A stretch of 64,000 nucleotides of DNA from Limnoperna fortunei (taxonomy: Eukaryota; Mollusca; Bivalvia; Mytilida; Modiolidae): assembly GCA_944474755.1 (NCBI GenBank), contig OX104112.1, positions 22,036,460 through 22,100,459 on the forward strand, read 5' to 3'. The position numbers and the translations under genes are program-made. Position 1 is the first letter of the stretch. Every line of letters begins with the position of its first letter. This document shows positions 44,416 through 57,600 of the stretch, piece after piece. The notes beneath the pieces are model-generated. The model saw only the letters and a program-made list of their open reading frames with translations. It had not been told where the DNA came from and ran no database searches.

Positions 44416-46883
44416 CCCAGCGGGCACAACAACGTTGTTTCAACATTGAATCAACGTCAGACTTCAACGTTGAATCAACATTGAAATATAGGTTTGATTT
44501 GAAAATTGAATTGACGATGAAAATGTGACGTTGATTCAACGTCAAGATTTCAACGTTGAAGTGATGTTGAAAATTGGTTGAATTCTGGTCAGTGCAGGTT
44601 GTAATAAGGTTAGTTTATGTTGAATTAAGGTTGAATTTTGGTCAGTGTTTGTTGACATGAGGTTGAATTCTGGTCCTTGTCATCCTCTCAATTCAGGGTT
44701 TCTGTGTCCAGGAAACAGTGGACACAGAAACCAAGACTTGTGAGGATGGGTTCTTGTATGCTAAATGTTGGTTGATAACAGGCTGAATTTACTTTAAAAG
44801 TCATTGAAATAAAATAATAGTTTTTTAATCCTATAATACTATTTTACTAGTTATGACAGAAGTTAAACACATGTGTTACAGGTCAAAATGAAATACCCTT
44901 ATTATTGACTAACAAAAGGACAAATACAAGAAAAGAAATTGATTATTTATTAAGAACAATTAATTACTTATAAAATTACAATAACAAAAAAGAATGTTAT
45001 TTGTCTTTTGAATATTCCAGTCGGTATCCAAACAGGAATGTCCAAGTAATATACCTAGTCCCAAAAGTTTATGTCTAAAATCACTTCAATTACTAGTCCA
45101 CTTATAAGCAAGGTTAAATCCAGTAATGTTCTGTTGTAATGAAGTATTAAAAAATCAAACCGCTTCACATGGATGCATGCATGTCCTTTACATGTATATA
45201 TATCCTAAGCAAACTTTTTGTAGATGATAGAATGTTCTGTAATTTTGTAGATTACTATTTCTTGGTTAACAGTTATTGTCTATATGGTCTAAGTCCATTT
45301 TTTTCTGTAAACACCTCATGTCCAGTTGATACCACATTTTAAAAATCTTGTACAGTTATCAAACAACATTGATGTCTTGTACTCTGTGAGTTCTTATCAC
45401 AGCATCTGAAATAAGAGAAACATTATTTATAATCCTCAAAATTCAAAATTAAAGTTAAATACAGTCTTCAAGAGCTCTCTCAGTTTCTTATTTGGTAGTA
45501 TCTTTATAGTAAAAAAATATAATAAATGGGTAACAAATACTAAATTATATGCTGTCAGAAGTTTTTTTGCAGAGCATTCATGTTAATGGTTTTTATTTAT
45601 TTTCTGGAAATGTCCACTGAAATAGAAGATATATTTTAATTTAAGCTACATGTAGGTATAATACGATAAACAAATCTTCTAATGTATGACTTGAGAAATG
45701 TTTTCACGGACTATGGTTAAGCACTTATGTTGGCTATAATGACAACACTGAACAGTGTACATAAAGACAATACCAACCTCTTATTTATGGAGAATCTATT
45801 CCTCAAATGTTCAACTGCAAACTTGTTTTCCCCTTTATGGCTTTAAATTCACAAGACTCGTCAGTCGATACTTTAGTAGGATATCTGCAAATAAGTGTAA
45901 AAGCAAGATTTTAAATGCATGTGTACATGCTTATAAATTGAGAATGTGCATAATGTTACTGTACAGGCACAGTTAATATGTGAGTGGAGCACATCCTATT
46001 TATATAGAAATATTTGTATATCAACTGAAAATGTAACATCTATAATTTTCTCAAAAAGGGGGGGGGTCAACACGATTTTCCACTTGTACCCCTTATTTAT
46101 TTAGTAATGTACATGCATAGATGATGCTATTTTAATATTGAATTATGTTAATTTTTACATGCTGCTGTGTACAATTTGTCGTTCTTCGTGGTGTTTATTA
46201 ACTGCAATACATTTTGATCACGGATCATTGCAGATGTGCTTCTTCAATATCGGTCAAAAGATTTATCATTTGCAGGTGTCAGTGTGTATTATATACCTGT
46301 TAAAAGTAAACATTATACTTACTCTGTAGCTGGAACAAGTAGAAGTACACAACAGCTGTAAAATCAGACAAGGAAACATCGCAGATCTAGGCCGCCAACT
46401 TTTAAACGAAAAATGTAAGGACGCATGCGCGGCTGAGTGTTCCGGTTTGAATGCCGCGAAAATTTAAAACCACACAATAAACATATTATATGTAAAAAAA
46501 ATTTTAAAAAGCGCAATAAAACCAGGCTGGTAAACGAGATGAAGGATCTCCCCTCCTCTGATTTATTTGCTTTGCTTTTATGTTTAACTTTATTCAAGCT
46601 AATCAAGGGGAAACATTAATTAATTAATTAAATTATTTTACTGTAATATATATTGTTTCTTTTATGCTATTTCGAACGTTGAAACATTGACCCCAATTCA
46701 ACGTTGCTTCAACGTCGGACATACAACGTTGAAGTTGACGATCTGAATTCAACGTTGCTTCAACGTTGTCATTTCAACGTTGAAACCATCAACGTTGATT
46801 CAACGTTGAATTTGAGTTGTTCAACGTTGCGACCAAATTTCAACATTTTTTCAACGTTGATTCAACGTTGAGTGCCTGCTGGG
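44416..46883. mobile_element. Non-autonomous DNA transposon with CAACGTTG-rich ends
   Basis: Terminal inverted repeats CCCAGCGGGCAC (44416) and GTGCCTGCTGGG (46872-46883) match at 11 of 12 positions. The next ~170 bp at the left and ~200 bp at the right are dense with TTCAACGTTGA-type motifs, a self-complementary decamer repeated many times in both orientations. The interior (~2 kb) is AT-rich. Its longest frames (73 and 80 aa) show no transposase resemblance. Such subterminal arrays are the usual binding sites for a transposase encoded elsewhere. I could not fix a target-site duplication, so the superfamily is open. Confidence 0.75.
44696..44732. other. Perfect hairpin inside the DNA element
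   Basis: GGTTTCTGTGTCCA is followed by an 8-base loop and its exact complement TGGACACAGAAACC. The 14-bp stem has no mismatch. It lies inside the left part of the TIR element, after the CAACGTTG array. Confidence 0.85.
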
Positions 46884-47214
46884 TGTATATTTACCCGGAT
46901 TGTTCTGTAATGTTATCAGTCTGACACAGAAATGTCTACCCGACTGTCAATACTTGTAATTGATATCATTGATAAAAAAATCACGTGATACAGTACACAG
47001 TTCTTGAATGACATTTAATTGTTTGAAAAGGTTTACAGGTGAAAATGTACATGGGTGTATATAATCAACTTTACTACTTGTGTAAATGGTTTTTTTTATA
47101 TTGTCAATATGTCCATGTAAAATGCACGCAAATATAATTCGTTGAATATCCACGAACCAATTGGGGAGTACATAGTTATGGATTATTACATTACAGTTTC
47201 CATATTGGCACGTG

Positions 47215-47285
47215 TATCAGCCCGAGACTACTATATCAAGTCCCGAGAGCTTCGCCCGAGGGTTGATATAAGGGACGATATAAAA
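47215..47285. repeat. Short palindromic repeat (CCCGAG...CTTCGCCCGAGG)
   Basis: TATCAAGTCCCGAGAGCTTC and GCCCGAGGGTTGATATA form an imperfect hairpin. The form resembles short foldback elements widespread in bivalves. Confidence 0.5.
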
Positions 47286-47459
47286 CAATGTAAACTCATA
47301 ATCTATTGATCGAATATTTTAACCTAAAAATCTTAAACTTGTCATAAATATAGATGACTCACAGTGAGATGACTTTGTTTTGTTAGTAGTTTTAATTCAG
47401 TTAATTCAATTGATCCCCCTTTCCACTGACGACAGACTGATATTTATGAAATAACTATT

Positions 47460-47560
47460 GAAGATGGCAGGGGCGGATCCATGAATTTGTATTAGGGGAG
47501 GCGTAAAAGTTCGGCGAGGGGTCTGGGGGCGCTCAAGCCACCCACCCCCTATCCAGCAGG
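47460..47560. repeat. Probable dispersed repeat fragment (GGGGCGGATCC type)
   Basis: GGCAGGGGCGGATCCATGAA, then TTAGGGGAGGCG and a GGGTCTGGGGGCG run. Short GC-rich pieces like this are common in mollusc DNA. No ORF is retained. Confidence 0.35.
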
Positions 47561-47740
47561 TCCGGTAATCTAAGCATTTGGTAGCCATCCAGACAAAGTT
47601 TTCTAGACTCGTTTGTTTATATTTTTGCCCTTTCTTTTAGCTGGCTTTATTTTTCAACTATGACCATAAATAAGGAATTTTCTTTAATGAAATATCATAT
47701 TTATTTTCCTTTTCTCTCGTTTTACCCTCTCGTTCTCTCG

Positions 47741-47763
47741 CTCTTTCTCTCTCTCTCTCTCTT
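47741..47763. repeat. (CT)n microsatellite
   Basis: An uninterrupted CT run at 47748-47762, preceded by CTCTTT phrases. The following GC-richer 200 bp (47764-47970) carries two overlapping open frames that I do not recognise. Confidence 0.8.
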
Positions 47764-47970
47764 TGAGTGTGGAGGGCGTACACCCTGTACGCCTTTACCT
47801 GGTTCCGAGCCTGGACGGGCTGATACGGGGCCGAAAATCGTATCAGGTTGTCGTCAAAGTCTACTTATCGATATTAGCCCGTCATCTTTGGCAACGTCAT
47901 CGGCTTATACAGGGTTACAAATTCCGGCTGTACTGCCTGGGCAAATACGTCCATATCACTGGTAAATACG

Positions 47971-48514
47971 TGATTCATTGAAATAAACTTTTCTTATCTT
48001 GTACTGGACAGGGATAAATAATTTCCCACAGTTATTCAATCCATAGAACAAACATCAGTTTTTTTAATATTTAAAACAAACCATTTTCAATATAGGAAAG
48101 CCAACCACGAAAATTAAGACAAATATGTGTATTCCACACTCTGCGAAATCGCTGAAACGTCAAATAATCAAACACAAACAAACAAAATCAACAAAAAATG
48201 TAATTGTTTATGAAGGTGGCACAAAAAAAGCAAACGACAAAATGAAAACTGTTTAATTAATCCCAATCACAGATTGTGATGAACATCAACAAACTACCAT
48301 ATCTCAGTAATGTAAATAATCTCTCCCGTTACCTCTCGCTTACTTCCAGTTCTTTCGACTTTTGCGCATGCACATACACTGATTCCTGTCCCTATTACTC
48401 CCCCCGCCCGTCGTCAGAGTGACAACATAAATCTATAACTTGGATTTCAATGCTGATTTCAGCATTTTTATTTACATGCTACATTTTACGACTTCCCGTC
48501 TTAATGTCTGAAGG
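47971..48514. other. Non-coding stretch left of the large array
   Basis: Contains (CAAA)-like runs near 48170-48190 that may be a SINE tail. No gene. Confidence 0.4.
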
Positions 48515-51500
48515 CGCCGTTACGGCTACCTGTCTTAATTACTGTCTGAAAGTAACGTTACGGCTACCTGTCTCACTGTCTTAAAATACCGTTATATCTA
48601 CCGTCTTAGTGTCTGAAAATACCGTGACGGCTACCTGTATTACTGTCTGAAGGCACCGTTACGGCTACCTGTCTAAATTACTGTTTGAAGGTAACGTTAC
48701 GGCTACCTGTCTTACTGTATGAAGATACTTTTACGGCTACCTGTCTTAATTACTGTCTGAAAGTACCGTTACGACTACCTGTCTCACTGTATGAAAATAC
48801 CGTTATATCTACGGTCTTACTGTCTGAAAATGCCGTGACGGGCTACCTATCCTACTGTCCGAAGGCACCGTTACGGCTACCAGTCTAAATTACTGTCTGA
48901 AAGTACCGTTATGGCTACCTGTCTTACTGTTTGAAGATGCCGTTACGTTTACCTGACTTTATGTCTGAAAATAACGTTACGGCTACCTATCTTACTGTCT
49001 GAAGTTACTATTACGGAGACCTGCCTTAATTACTGTCTGAAAATACCATTATGGCTACCTGTTGTACTGTATGAAGATACAGCGTTACGTCTACCTGTCT
49101 TACTGTCTAAAGATATCGTTACGGCTACTTGTCTTTCTGTCTGAAGATACCGTTACGTCTACCAGTCTGTCTGTCAGACGATTTTGTTACGGCTACCTGT
49201 CTTACTGTTTAAAGATACCGTTAGGGTTACCTGTCCTTCTGTCTCTGAAGATACTGTTACCTCTTCCGGTCTAAGTGTCTGAAGACGGCAATCTGTTTAA
49301 CTGTCAATGATATCGTTATGACTACCTGTCTAACTGTTTAAAGATACTGTTACGGCTGCCAGTCCTACTGTATAAAGATATCGTTACGGCTACCTGTCTT
49401 ACTGTCTAAAGATTCTGTTATGGCTACCTGTCTAACTGTCTGAGGATATTGTTATGACTACCTATCTAACTGTCTGAAGATACTGTTTCGGCTACCCGTT
49501 TAACTGTCTAAATCTACCGTTAGTATCACCAGTCTAACTGTCTGAGGATACTGTTACGGCTACTTGTCTAACTGTCGAAAGATACCGTTACCTGTCTTAC
49601 TGTCTAAAAATACCGTTACGGCTACCTGTCTTACTGTCTGAAGTTACTGTTACGATACCTGTCTTAATTACTGTCTGAAAATACCGTTACGGCTACCTGT
49701 TTTACAGTAAGAAGATACTGTTACGTCTTCACGTCTAACTGGCTGAAGATACAGCGTTACGTCTACCTGTCTTACTGTCTGACGATTTTGTTGCGGCTAC
49801 CTGTCTTACTGTCTAAAAATACCGTGATACCTGTCTTACTGTTAGGGTTACCTGTCCCTCTGTCTCTGAAGATACCGTTACGGCTTCCTATATCACTGTC
49901 TGAAGATACCGTTAAGGCTATATGTTTAACTATTTAAAGATACTGTTTCGGCCACTGTCTGAGGATACTGTTATGAATACCTGTCTAACTGTCTGATAAT
50001 ACTAACTGTCCAAACATACCGTTACAGTAACCTGTCTTACTGTCTGAGGATACTGTTACGGCTACTTGTCTAACTGTCTGAAGATGCCGTTACGGTTACC
50101 AGACTAACTGTCTGAAGATACTGTTACGAATACATGTCTTGCTGTCTAAAGATACTGTTACGGCTACCTGTCTAACTGTCTGAGGATAATGTTACGGCTA
50201 CTTGTCTAACTGTCTAAAGATATCGTTACCTGTTTTACTGTATAAAAATACCGTTACGACTACCTGTCTTAATTACTGTCTGAAAGAACCGTTATGGCTA
50301 CCTGTCTCACTGTCTGAAAATACCGTTATATCTACCGTCTTACTGTCTAAAAATACTGTTACGGCTACCCGTCTTACTGTATGAAGATACTTTTACGGCT
50401 ACCTGTCTTAATTACTGTCTGAAAGAACCGTTATGGCTACCTGTCTCACTCTCTGAAAATACAGTTATATCTACCGCCTTACTGTCTGACAATACCGTGA
50501 CAGCTACCTGTCTTACTGTCTGAAGGCACCGTTACGACTACCTGTCTAAATAACTATCCGAAAGTACCGTTACGACTATCTGTTTTACTGTCTGAAGATA
50601 CCGTTACGTTTACCTGACTTTCTGTCCTCAAAATATCGTTACGGCTACCTGTCTTACTGTCTGAAGTTACTGTTACGGATACCTGTCTTTATTACTGTCT
50701 GAAAATACCGTTACGGCTACCTGTTTTACTGTATGAAGATACAGCGTTACGTCTACCTGTCTTACTGGCTATATGTATCGTTACGGCTACTTATTTTTAT
50801 GTCTGAAGACACCGTTACGTCTACCAGTCTGTCTGTCTGACGATTTTTGTTACGGCTACCTGTCTTACTGTCTAAAGATACCGTTAGGGTTACCTGTCCT
50901 TCTATTTCTGAAGATACCGTTATGCTTCCTGTCTCACTGTCTGAAGATACTGTTACGGCTACCTATCTTACTTACTGTCTGAAGATGCCGTTACGGCTAC
51001 CTGACTAAATGTCTGAAGATACTGTTATGAATACCTGTCTTACTGTCTGAAGATAATGTTACGGATACATCATGTCTTACTGTCTAAAGATACTGTTTCG
51101 GCTACTGTCTGTGGATACTGTTATGACTACTTGTCTAACTGTCAGAAGATACTGTTACTGCTACCCGTCTAACTGTCTTAAGATACAGTTCCGGCTCCCA
51201 GTCTAACTGTTTGAAAGAAACTGTTACGGGTACTTGTCTTACTGTCGGAACAAAGTGTTATGGCTATATCTGTCTAACTGTCTGAATATACTGTTATGGC
51301 TACCTGTCTAACTGTCTAAATCTACCGTTATGGGGGTTACCAGTCTAACCCTCTAAGGATACTGTTACGGCTACTTGTCTAACTGTCTGAAGATATCGTT
51401 ACGGGAACCTGTCTAACTGTTCTAACTGTCGGAAGATACTGTCACGTGTCTTACTGTTTAAAAATACCGTTACGGCTACCCGTCTTACTGTCTGAAGATA

Positions 51501-54500
51501 CCATTACGGCTATTTGTCTAACTGTCTTAAGATACCGTTACGGCTACCTGTCTTACAGTCTGAAGATACCGTAACGGCTACTTGTCTAACTGTCTGAAGA
51601 TACCGTTATGGCTACCTGTCTAACTGTCTAAAGACACCGTTACGGCTTCCTATCTTACTGTCTGAAAATACTTTTACGGCTATTTGAAGATACTGTTAAG
51701 GCTACCTGTCTTACGGTCTGAATACCTGTCTTACTGTCTGAAGATAATGTTACGGATACATCATGTCTTACGGTCTGAATACCTGTCTTACTGTCTGAAG
51801 ATAATGTTACGGATACATCATGTCTTACTGTCTAAAGATACTGTTTCGGCTACTGTCTGTGGATACTGTTATGACTACTTGTCTAACTGTCAGAAGATAC
51901 TGTTACTGCTACCCGTCTAACTGTCTTAAGATACAGTTCCGGCTCCCAGTCTAACTGTTTGAAAGAAACTGTTACGGGTACTTGTCTTACTGTCGGAACA
52001 AAGTGTTATGGCTATATCTGTCTAACTGTCTGAATATACTGTTATGGCTACCTGTCTAACTGAACGTACTCTTAAGGCTACCTGTCTAACAGTCTGAAGA
52101 CACTGTTACGACTACTTCTCTTACTGTCTTAAGATACCATAACAGTTACCTGTCTAACTGTCCAAATATACCGTTACGGTTACCTGTCTAACTGTCTGAG
52201 GATAATGTTACGGCGACTTGTCTAAATGTATGAGGATACTGTTACGTCTACCTGTCTATCTCTCTAAAGATACCGTTACGGCTACCTGTCTTACTGTCTA
52301 AAGATACCGTTACGGCTACCTGTCTAACTGTCTAAAGATTCTGCTACGGCTATTCGTCTAACTGTCTTTAGATACTGTTACGGATATTTGTATAACTGTC
52401 TGAAGATGCCATCAGGGATACCAGACTAACTGTCTGAAGATTCTGTTACGGCTGCATGTCTAACTGGATAAATATACCGTTGCGGTTGCCTGTCTTACTG
52501 TCTGAGGATACTGTTACGGCTACTGGTCTTACTGTCTGAATATACTGTTACGGCTACATGTCTAACTGTCTGAAGATTCCGGTACGGCTACCTGTCTTAA
52601 TTACTGTCTGAAGATACCGTTACGGCTATCTGTCTTAATTACTGTCTGAAGATGCCGTTACGGCTACATGTCTAACTGTCTAAAGACACCGTTACGGCTA
52701 TCGACCTTACTGTATAAAGATACCGTAACGGCTACCTGTCTAACTGTCTGAGGATACTGTTACGGCTACTTGTCATACTGTTACGGCTACCCGTCTAACT
52801 GTCTTAAGATACAGTTCCGGCTCCCAGTCTAACTGTGTAAAAGAAACTGTTACGGGTACTTGTTCTACTGTCGGTACAAAGTGTTATGGATATATCTGTC
52901 TAACTGTCTGAATAAACTGTTATGGCTACCTGTCTGTCTAAATCTACCATTAGGGTTACCAGTCTAACTCACTGAGGATACTGTAACGGCTACTTGTCTA
53001 ACTGTCTGAAGATATCGTTACCGGAACCTGTCTTACTATCTGAAGATACTGTCACGTGTCTTACTGTCTAAAAATACCGTTACGGCTATTTGTCTAACTG
53101 TCTTAAGATACCGTTACGGCTATTTGTCTTACTGTCTGAAGATACCGTTACGGCTACTTGTCGAACTGTCTGAAGATACCGTTATGGCTATATGTCGAAC
53201 TGTCTAAAGACACCGTTACGTCTACCTGTCTTACTGTCTGAAGATACTTTTACGGCTATTTTTCTAACCGCATTAAGATACTGTTAAGGCTACCTGTCTA
53301 ACTGTCTGAAGATACTGTTACGTCTACCTATCAAACTCTCTAAAGATACCGTTACGGCTACCTGTCTTACTGTCTAAAGATACCGTTACGGCTACCTGTC
53401 TAACTGTCTAAAGATTCTGCTAAGGCTATTCGTCTAACTGTCTTAAGATACTGTTACGGATATTTGTATAACTGTCTGAAGATGCCGTTACGGATACCAG
53501 ACTTACTGTCTGAACATACTGTAACGACTACCGGTCTAACTGTCTGAAGATACTGTTTTTAGGTACCTGTCTTACTGTCTGGAGATACTGTTACGGATAC
53601 ATGACTTACTGTCTAAAGACACTGTTACGGCTACATGTCTTACTGTCTGAAAATTCCGATCCGGCTGCCTGTCTTATTGTATGAAGATACCGTTACGGCT
53701 ACCTGTCTTTATTTCTGTCTGAAGATACCGTTACGGCTACCTGTATTAATTAATGTCTAAAGACACCGTTACAGCTATCTGTCTAACTGTCTGAAGATAC
53801 CGTTACGGCTATCTGCCTTACTGTATGAAGATACCGTAATGGTCTACCTGTCTAACTGTCTGAGGATACTGTTACGGCTACTTGTCTAACTGCCTAAAGA
53901 TACCGCTACGGCTACCTGTCTTGATTACTGTCTGAAGATATCGTTACGGATAGATGTCTTACTGTCTGAAGATTCCGATACGGCTACCTGTCTTATTGTA
54001 TATGAAGATACCGTTAAGGCTACCTGTCTTCATTACTGTCTGAAGATACTTTTGAGGCTACCTGTCTAAATGTCTGAAGATACGGTTACGGCTCCCTGTC
54101 TTACTGTCTAAAAGAAACTGTTACGGGGTCTTGTCATACTGTCGAAAGATACTATTACGGCTATCTGTCTAACTGCCTGAAGATACCGTAACGGCTACCT
54201 GTCTAACTGTCTGAAGGTACCGTAACGGCTACCTGTCTAACTGTCTGAAGATACCGTAACGGCTACCTGTCTAACTGTCTGAAGGTACCGTTACCTATAC
54301 CTCTCTAACTGTCTAAAAATAGCGTTACGGCTACCTGTCTAACTGTCTGAGGATACCGTTACGGCTACCTATCTAACTGTTTGAGGGTACCGTTACCTAT
54401 ACCTGTCTAGCTGTCTAAAAATAGCGTTACGGCTACCTGTCTAACTGTCTGAGGATACCGTTACGGCAACCCGTCTAACTGTCTGAGGATACTGTTATGG

Positions 54501-56205
54501 CTACTTGTCTAACTGTCTAAAGATATCGTTACGGCTACCTGTCTTACTGTCTCAAGATACTGTTCCGACTACTTCTTTTACTGCCTGAAGATACTGTTAC
54601 GTGTACCTGTCTTACTGTCCAAATGTTACGGCTACTTGTCTAACTGTCTGAGGATCCGTTACGGCTACCCGTCTAACTGTCTAAGGATACCGTTACCTAT
54701 ACCTCTCTAACTGTCTAAAAATAGCGTTACGGCTACCTGTCTAACTGTCTGAGGATACTGTTATGGCTACTTGTCTAACTGTCTAAAGATATCGTTACGG
54801 CTACCTGTCTTACTGTCTCAAGATACTGTTCCGACTACTTCTTTTACTGTCTGAAGATACTGTTACGTTTACCTGTCTAACTGTCCAAATGTTACGGCTA
54901 CTTGTCTAACTCTCTGAAGATACTGTTACCGATACATGTCTTACTGTCTAAAGATACTGTTACGGGCTACCTGTCTAACTGTCTGAAGATTCCGATACGG
55001 CTACCTATCTTATTGTATGAAGATACCGTTACGGCTACCTGTCTTAATTACTGTCTGAAGATACCGTTACGGCTACCTTTCTCCCTGTCTAAACACACCG
55101 TTACGGCTACCAATCTTACTTACTGTCTGAAGATACCGTTACGGATACCAGAGTACCTGTCTGAAGATACCGTTACGGCTACCTGTCTATCTGTCTAAAG
55201 ACACCGTAACGACTACCTGTCTTATTGTCTGAAGATACTTTTACGGCTGTTTGTCTTACTGTCTGAAGATACTGTTACGGCTACTTGTCTAACTGTCTGA
55301 GGATACTGTTACGGCTTCTTGTTTAACTGTCTGAAGACCTTTCTGTCTGAAGATACTGTTACAGTTACCTGTCTAACTGTCTAAAGATACCTTTACGAGT
55401 ACTTGTCTAACTGTCTGAAGGTATTGTTACGGATACATGTCTAACTGTCTAAAGATGCTGTTACGGCTACCTGTCTCACTGTCTGAAGAAACTGTTACTG
55501 CTACCTATCTTATTGTTTAAATATACCGTTACGGCTACCTGTCTAACTGTCTGAAGGTACTGTTACGGCTACCTGTCTTACTGTTTAAATATACCGTTAC
55601 GGCTACCTGTCTAAATGTCTGAAGGTACTGTTACGGCTACCTGCCGAACTGTCTAAAGATACCGACTTTATTGCTACCTGACTTACTGTGTGAAGATAAT
55701 GTTATGGATACATGTCTCACTGTCTGAAGATACCGTTACGTCAACCTGTTTTACTGTCTGAAGATACTGTTACGGCTACATGTACCTGTCTAGCTGTCTA
55801 AAGATACCGCCTTTATTGCTACCTGTCTTACTGTGTGAAGATAATGTTTCGGATACATGTTTCACTGTCTGAAGATACCGTTACGTCAACCTGTTTTACT
55901 GTCTGAAGATACCGTTACTATTACCTATCTTACTGTTTAAATATACCGTTACGGCTACCTGTCTAACTGTCTGAAGATACCATTACGACTTCCTATCATA
56001 CTGGCAAAAGATACCGATACGTCTTCCTGTCTGTCTGAAGATATCGTTACGGCTACCTGTCTAACTGTCTAAAGATACCATTACGTGTACCTGTCTTAGT
56101 GTCTGAAGATACCGTTACGGCTACCTGTCTAACTGACTAAAGATACCGCCTTTATTGCTACATGTACCTGTCTTACTGTGTGAAGGTAATGTTACTTTTT
56201 TTAAT
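48515..56205. repeat. Large 34-bp minisatellite, roughly 220 copies
   Basis: The core unit is CTGTCTGAAGATACCGTTAC followed by GGCTACCTGTCTAA. Variants change GAAG to TAAA, AT to GC, or insert TTAATTA to give longer units. Divergence between neighbours is moderate. Higher-order duplication is clear: about 265 bp from 51048 recur without visible change from 51796 (offset 748 bp), and a diverged relative begins near 52780. The left (48.5-51 kb) and right (54.1-54.8 kb) parts have their own sub-repeats. Frames of Leu/Pro/Thr-rich repeats are passive. Confidence 0.95.
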
Positions 56206-57004
56206 CACGTATTAACATTCTAAGTTTAAATTACAGTTTAAAAAGTAATGAATTGTTATTTAAATGTATGTCCAGAATATTTGTATGACAGTGCCATGCA
56301 GGTGGGAAAACTGTTTTAAATGTCTATTATAAGCCATTCTTTCATAACCCAAGATGCTATAGTCTTGTGGGGGAGTTCCAATCTATCTTTGTTGATTTTC
56401 GAAATTTTCCTTTAATTTGTTTGTTTTTTTTATAAACGAAACTGTGTATTGATTAAATGGTACCTAGCTTTGTCCATACAAATTCACTATTAATTTACAG
56501 TGTAATATTGTCCTGTCTTGAGTATAGCTCTTGTTTGAGATTTTATGATACTTTAAAACCTTTTCTCATTAGTAGTAAACAGATATATCCAGTCTAATTA
56601 AAATTTAAACTTCAGCTTGTCTCCATTTTTTAAACTACAGCGACAATTAGAGACAGGGTGGGTGGGTGATGGGACGGGGCAAGTAAAAAATTTAATTTTA
56701 AAGAGGTTAAGCTATGCCATGTTGTTCCGTTTTTATTTTGTGGAGAAAGCCGGTCTATCCAGTGAATATACTCACATTCTGATGGGAAATTGTCAATGCA
56801 GAAGTTACACAAATACGTCAACAACCCATCCCAACCGAGTTTTTTTTTTTTTTTTTTTTTTTTTGCAAAACCCCCCAAAAATATTTTAAAAACATTGGAT
56901 AATAAAAAAGATGGAATTCCGAGTAAAGCTGCAAACATCTGAAAGATTTAATTTTTAAGTTGATATTAAAAAGTTGATTTATTGTTGATTTACTCTAATT
57001 TTGT
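56206..57004. other. Non-coding stretch with a poly-T run
   Basis: A run of 25 T lies at 56840-56864 followed by GCAAAACCCCCC. The frames across it are low complexity. No gene recognised. Confidence 0.5.
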
Positions 57005-57168
57005 TCCTGCACAATGTGTCGCAAGGATTCAGATAGGGATGCCTTCTCCTTAAGGCGATTTTCAGGTCGTAATACAGACAGCCTGACCCCATACCACATA
57101 GGGTGTCGTATATGGAGAGTGATACGCTCCTTGCTCGGTAAAGACGACTTCTGCTTTTTGTTTTTGTT
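57005..57168. repeat. Unrecognised dispersed repeat, second copy
   Basis: ACCACATAGGGTGTCGTATA and TACGCTCCTTGCTCGGTAAA align with 39125-39195. It directly adjoins the SINE to its right. Confidence 0.5.
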
Positions 57169-57176
57169 TTGTTAGA

Positions 57177-57424
57177 ATCGTGTGTAACGCCACTTTCAGC
57201 TATATCATAGAGAGAAGTTTTCATTTATTTGGGGGGGGGGGAGCAAGCCGGAGTGCTTTGAGAAAACTCCCGACCTTCTTTAGGAAACTTGGCAATCCTT
57301 GTCAATTAGGATTTAATTCGAGTGCATCCTGCCTGCAATGAGACTTGAACCCGCAGCCTCAGTGTACACAGGTATGTAATCAATAGTAGACTAACTACCT
57401 TAACCCTCGGCCATCAAGGCACTA
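57177..57424 (-). mobile_element. tRNA-derived SINE, near full length
   Basis: In reverse complement: TGGCCGAGGGTTAAGGTAG, GCGGGTTCAAGTCTCATTGC, TTGACAAGGATTGCCAAG, CACTCCGGCTTGC and TATGATATAGCTGAAAGTGG in the family order. A run of C (G on +, at about 57231-57241) lies where other copies have CCCCCAATAAAAACTGG. Confidence 0.82.
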
Positions 57425-57549
57425 ATTTTCCGAATGTCGATAGTTGTGTTATGGACATTCATAATGAAAATTTGTTCTGTTGTTTATGTTTAATGCTTTG
57501 GTGTTGTCTCTCCACCTGTTATCAGAGGAACTGATAATCTTGCTGATCG

Positions 57550-57600
57550 CCTAGTTTGGGGGTGGGGGTGGGGAGGGAGGTTGGAGATGGGGGGACTAAC
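57550..57600 (+). other. G-rich tract, possible G-quadruplex
   Basis: Runs GGGGG, GGGGG, GGGG, GGG and GGGGGG within about 45 bases (57556-57596), enough for a four-tier quadruplex on the plus strand. Whether it forms in the cell is unknown. Confidence 0.6.

Noticed and set aside
46364..46606. Transposase exon in the CAACGTTG element (80 aa on -)
   Set aside because: No catalytic or DNA-binding motif is visible, and the frame is short and isolated.
47660..47981. Protein-coding exon in the GC-richer patch after the CT repeat
   Set aside because: Two overlapping frames are open but neither has a recognisable domain or splice sites; the patch looks like part of a repeat.
48685..55198. Leu/Pro/Thr-rich repeat proteins in the 34-bp array
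   Set aside because: 34 is not divisible by three, so the frames are short chance runs between stops.
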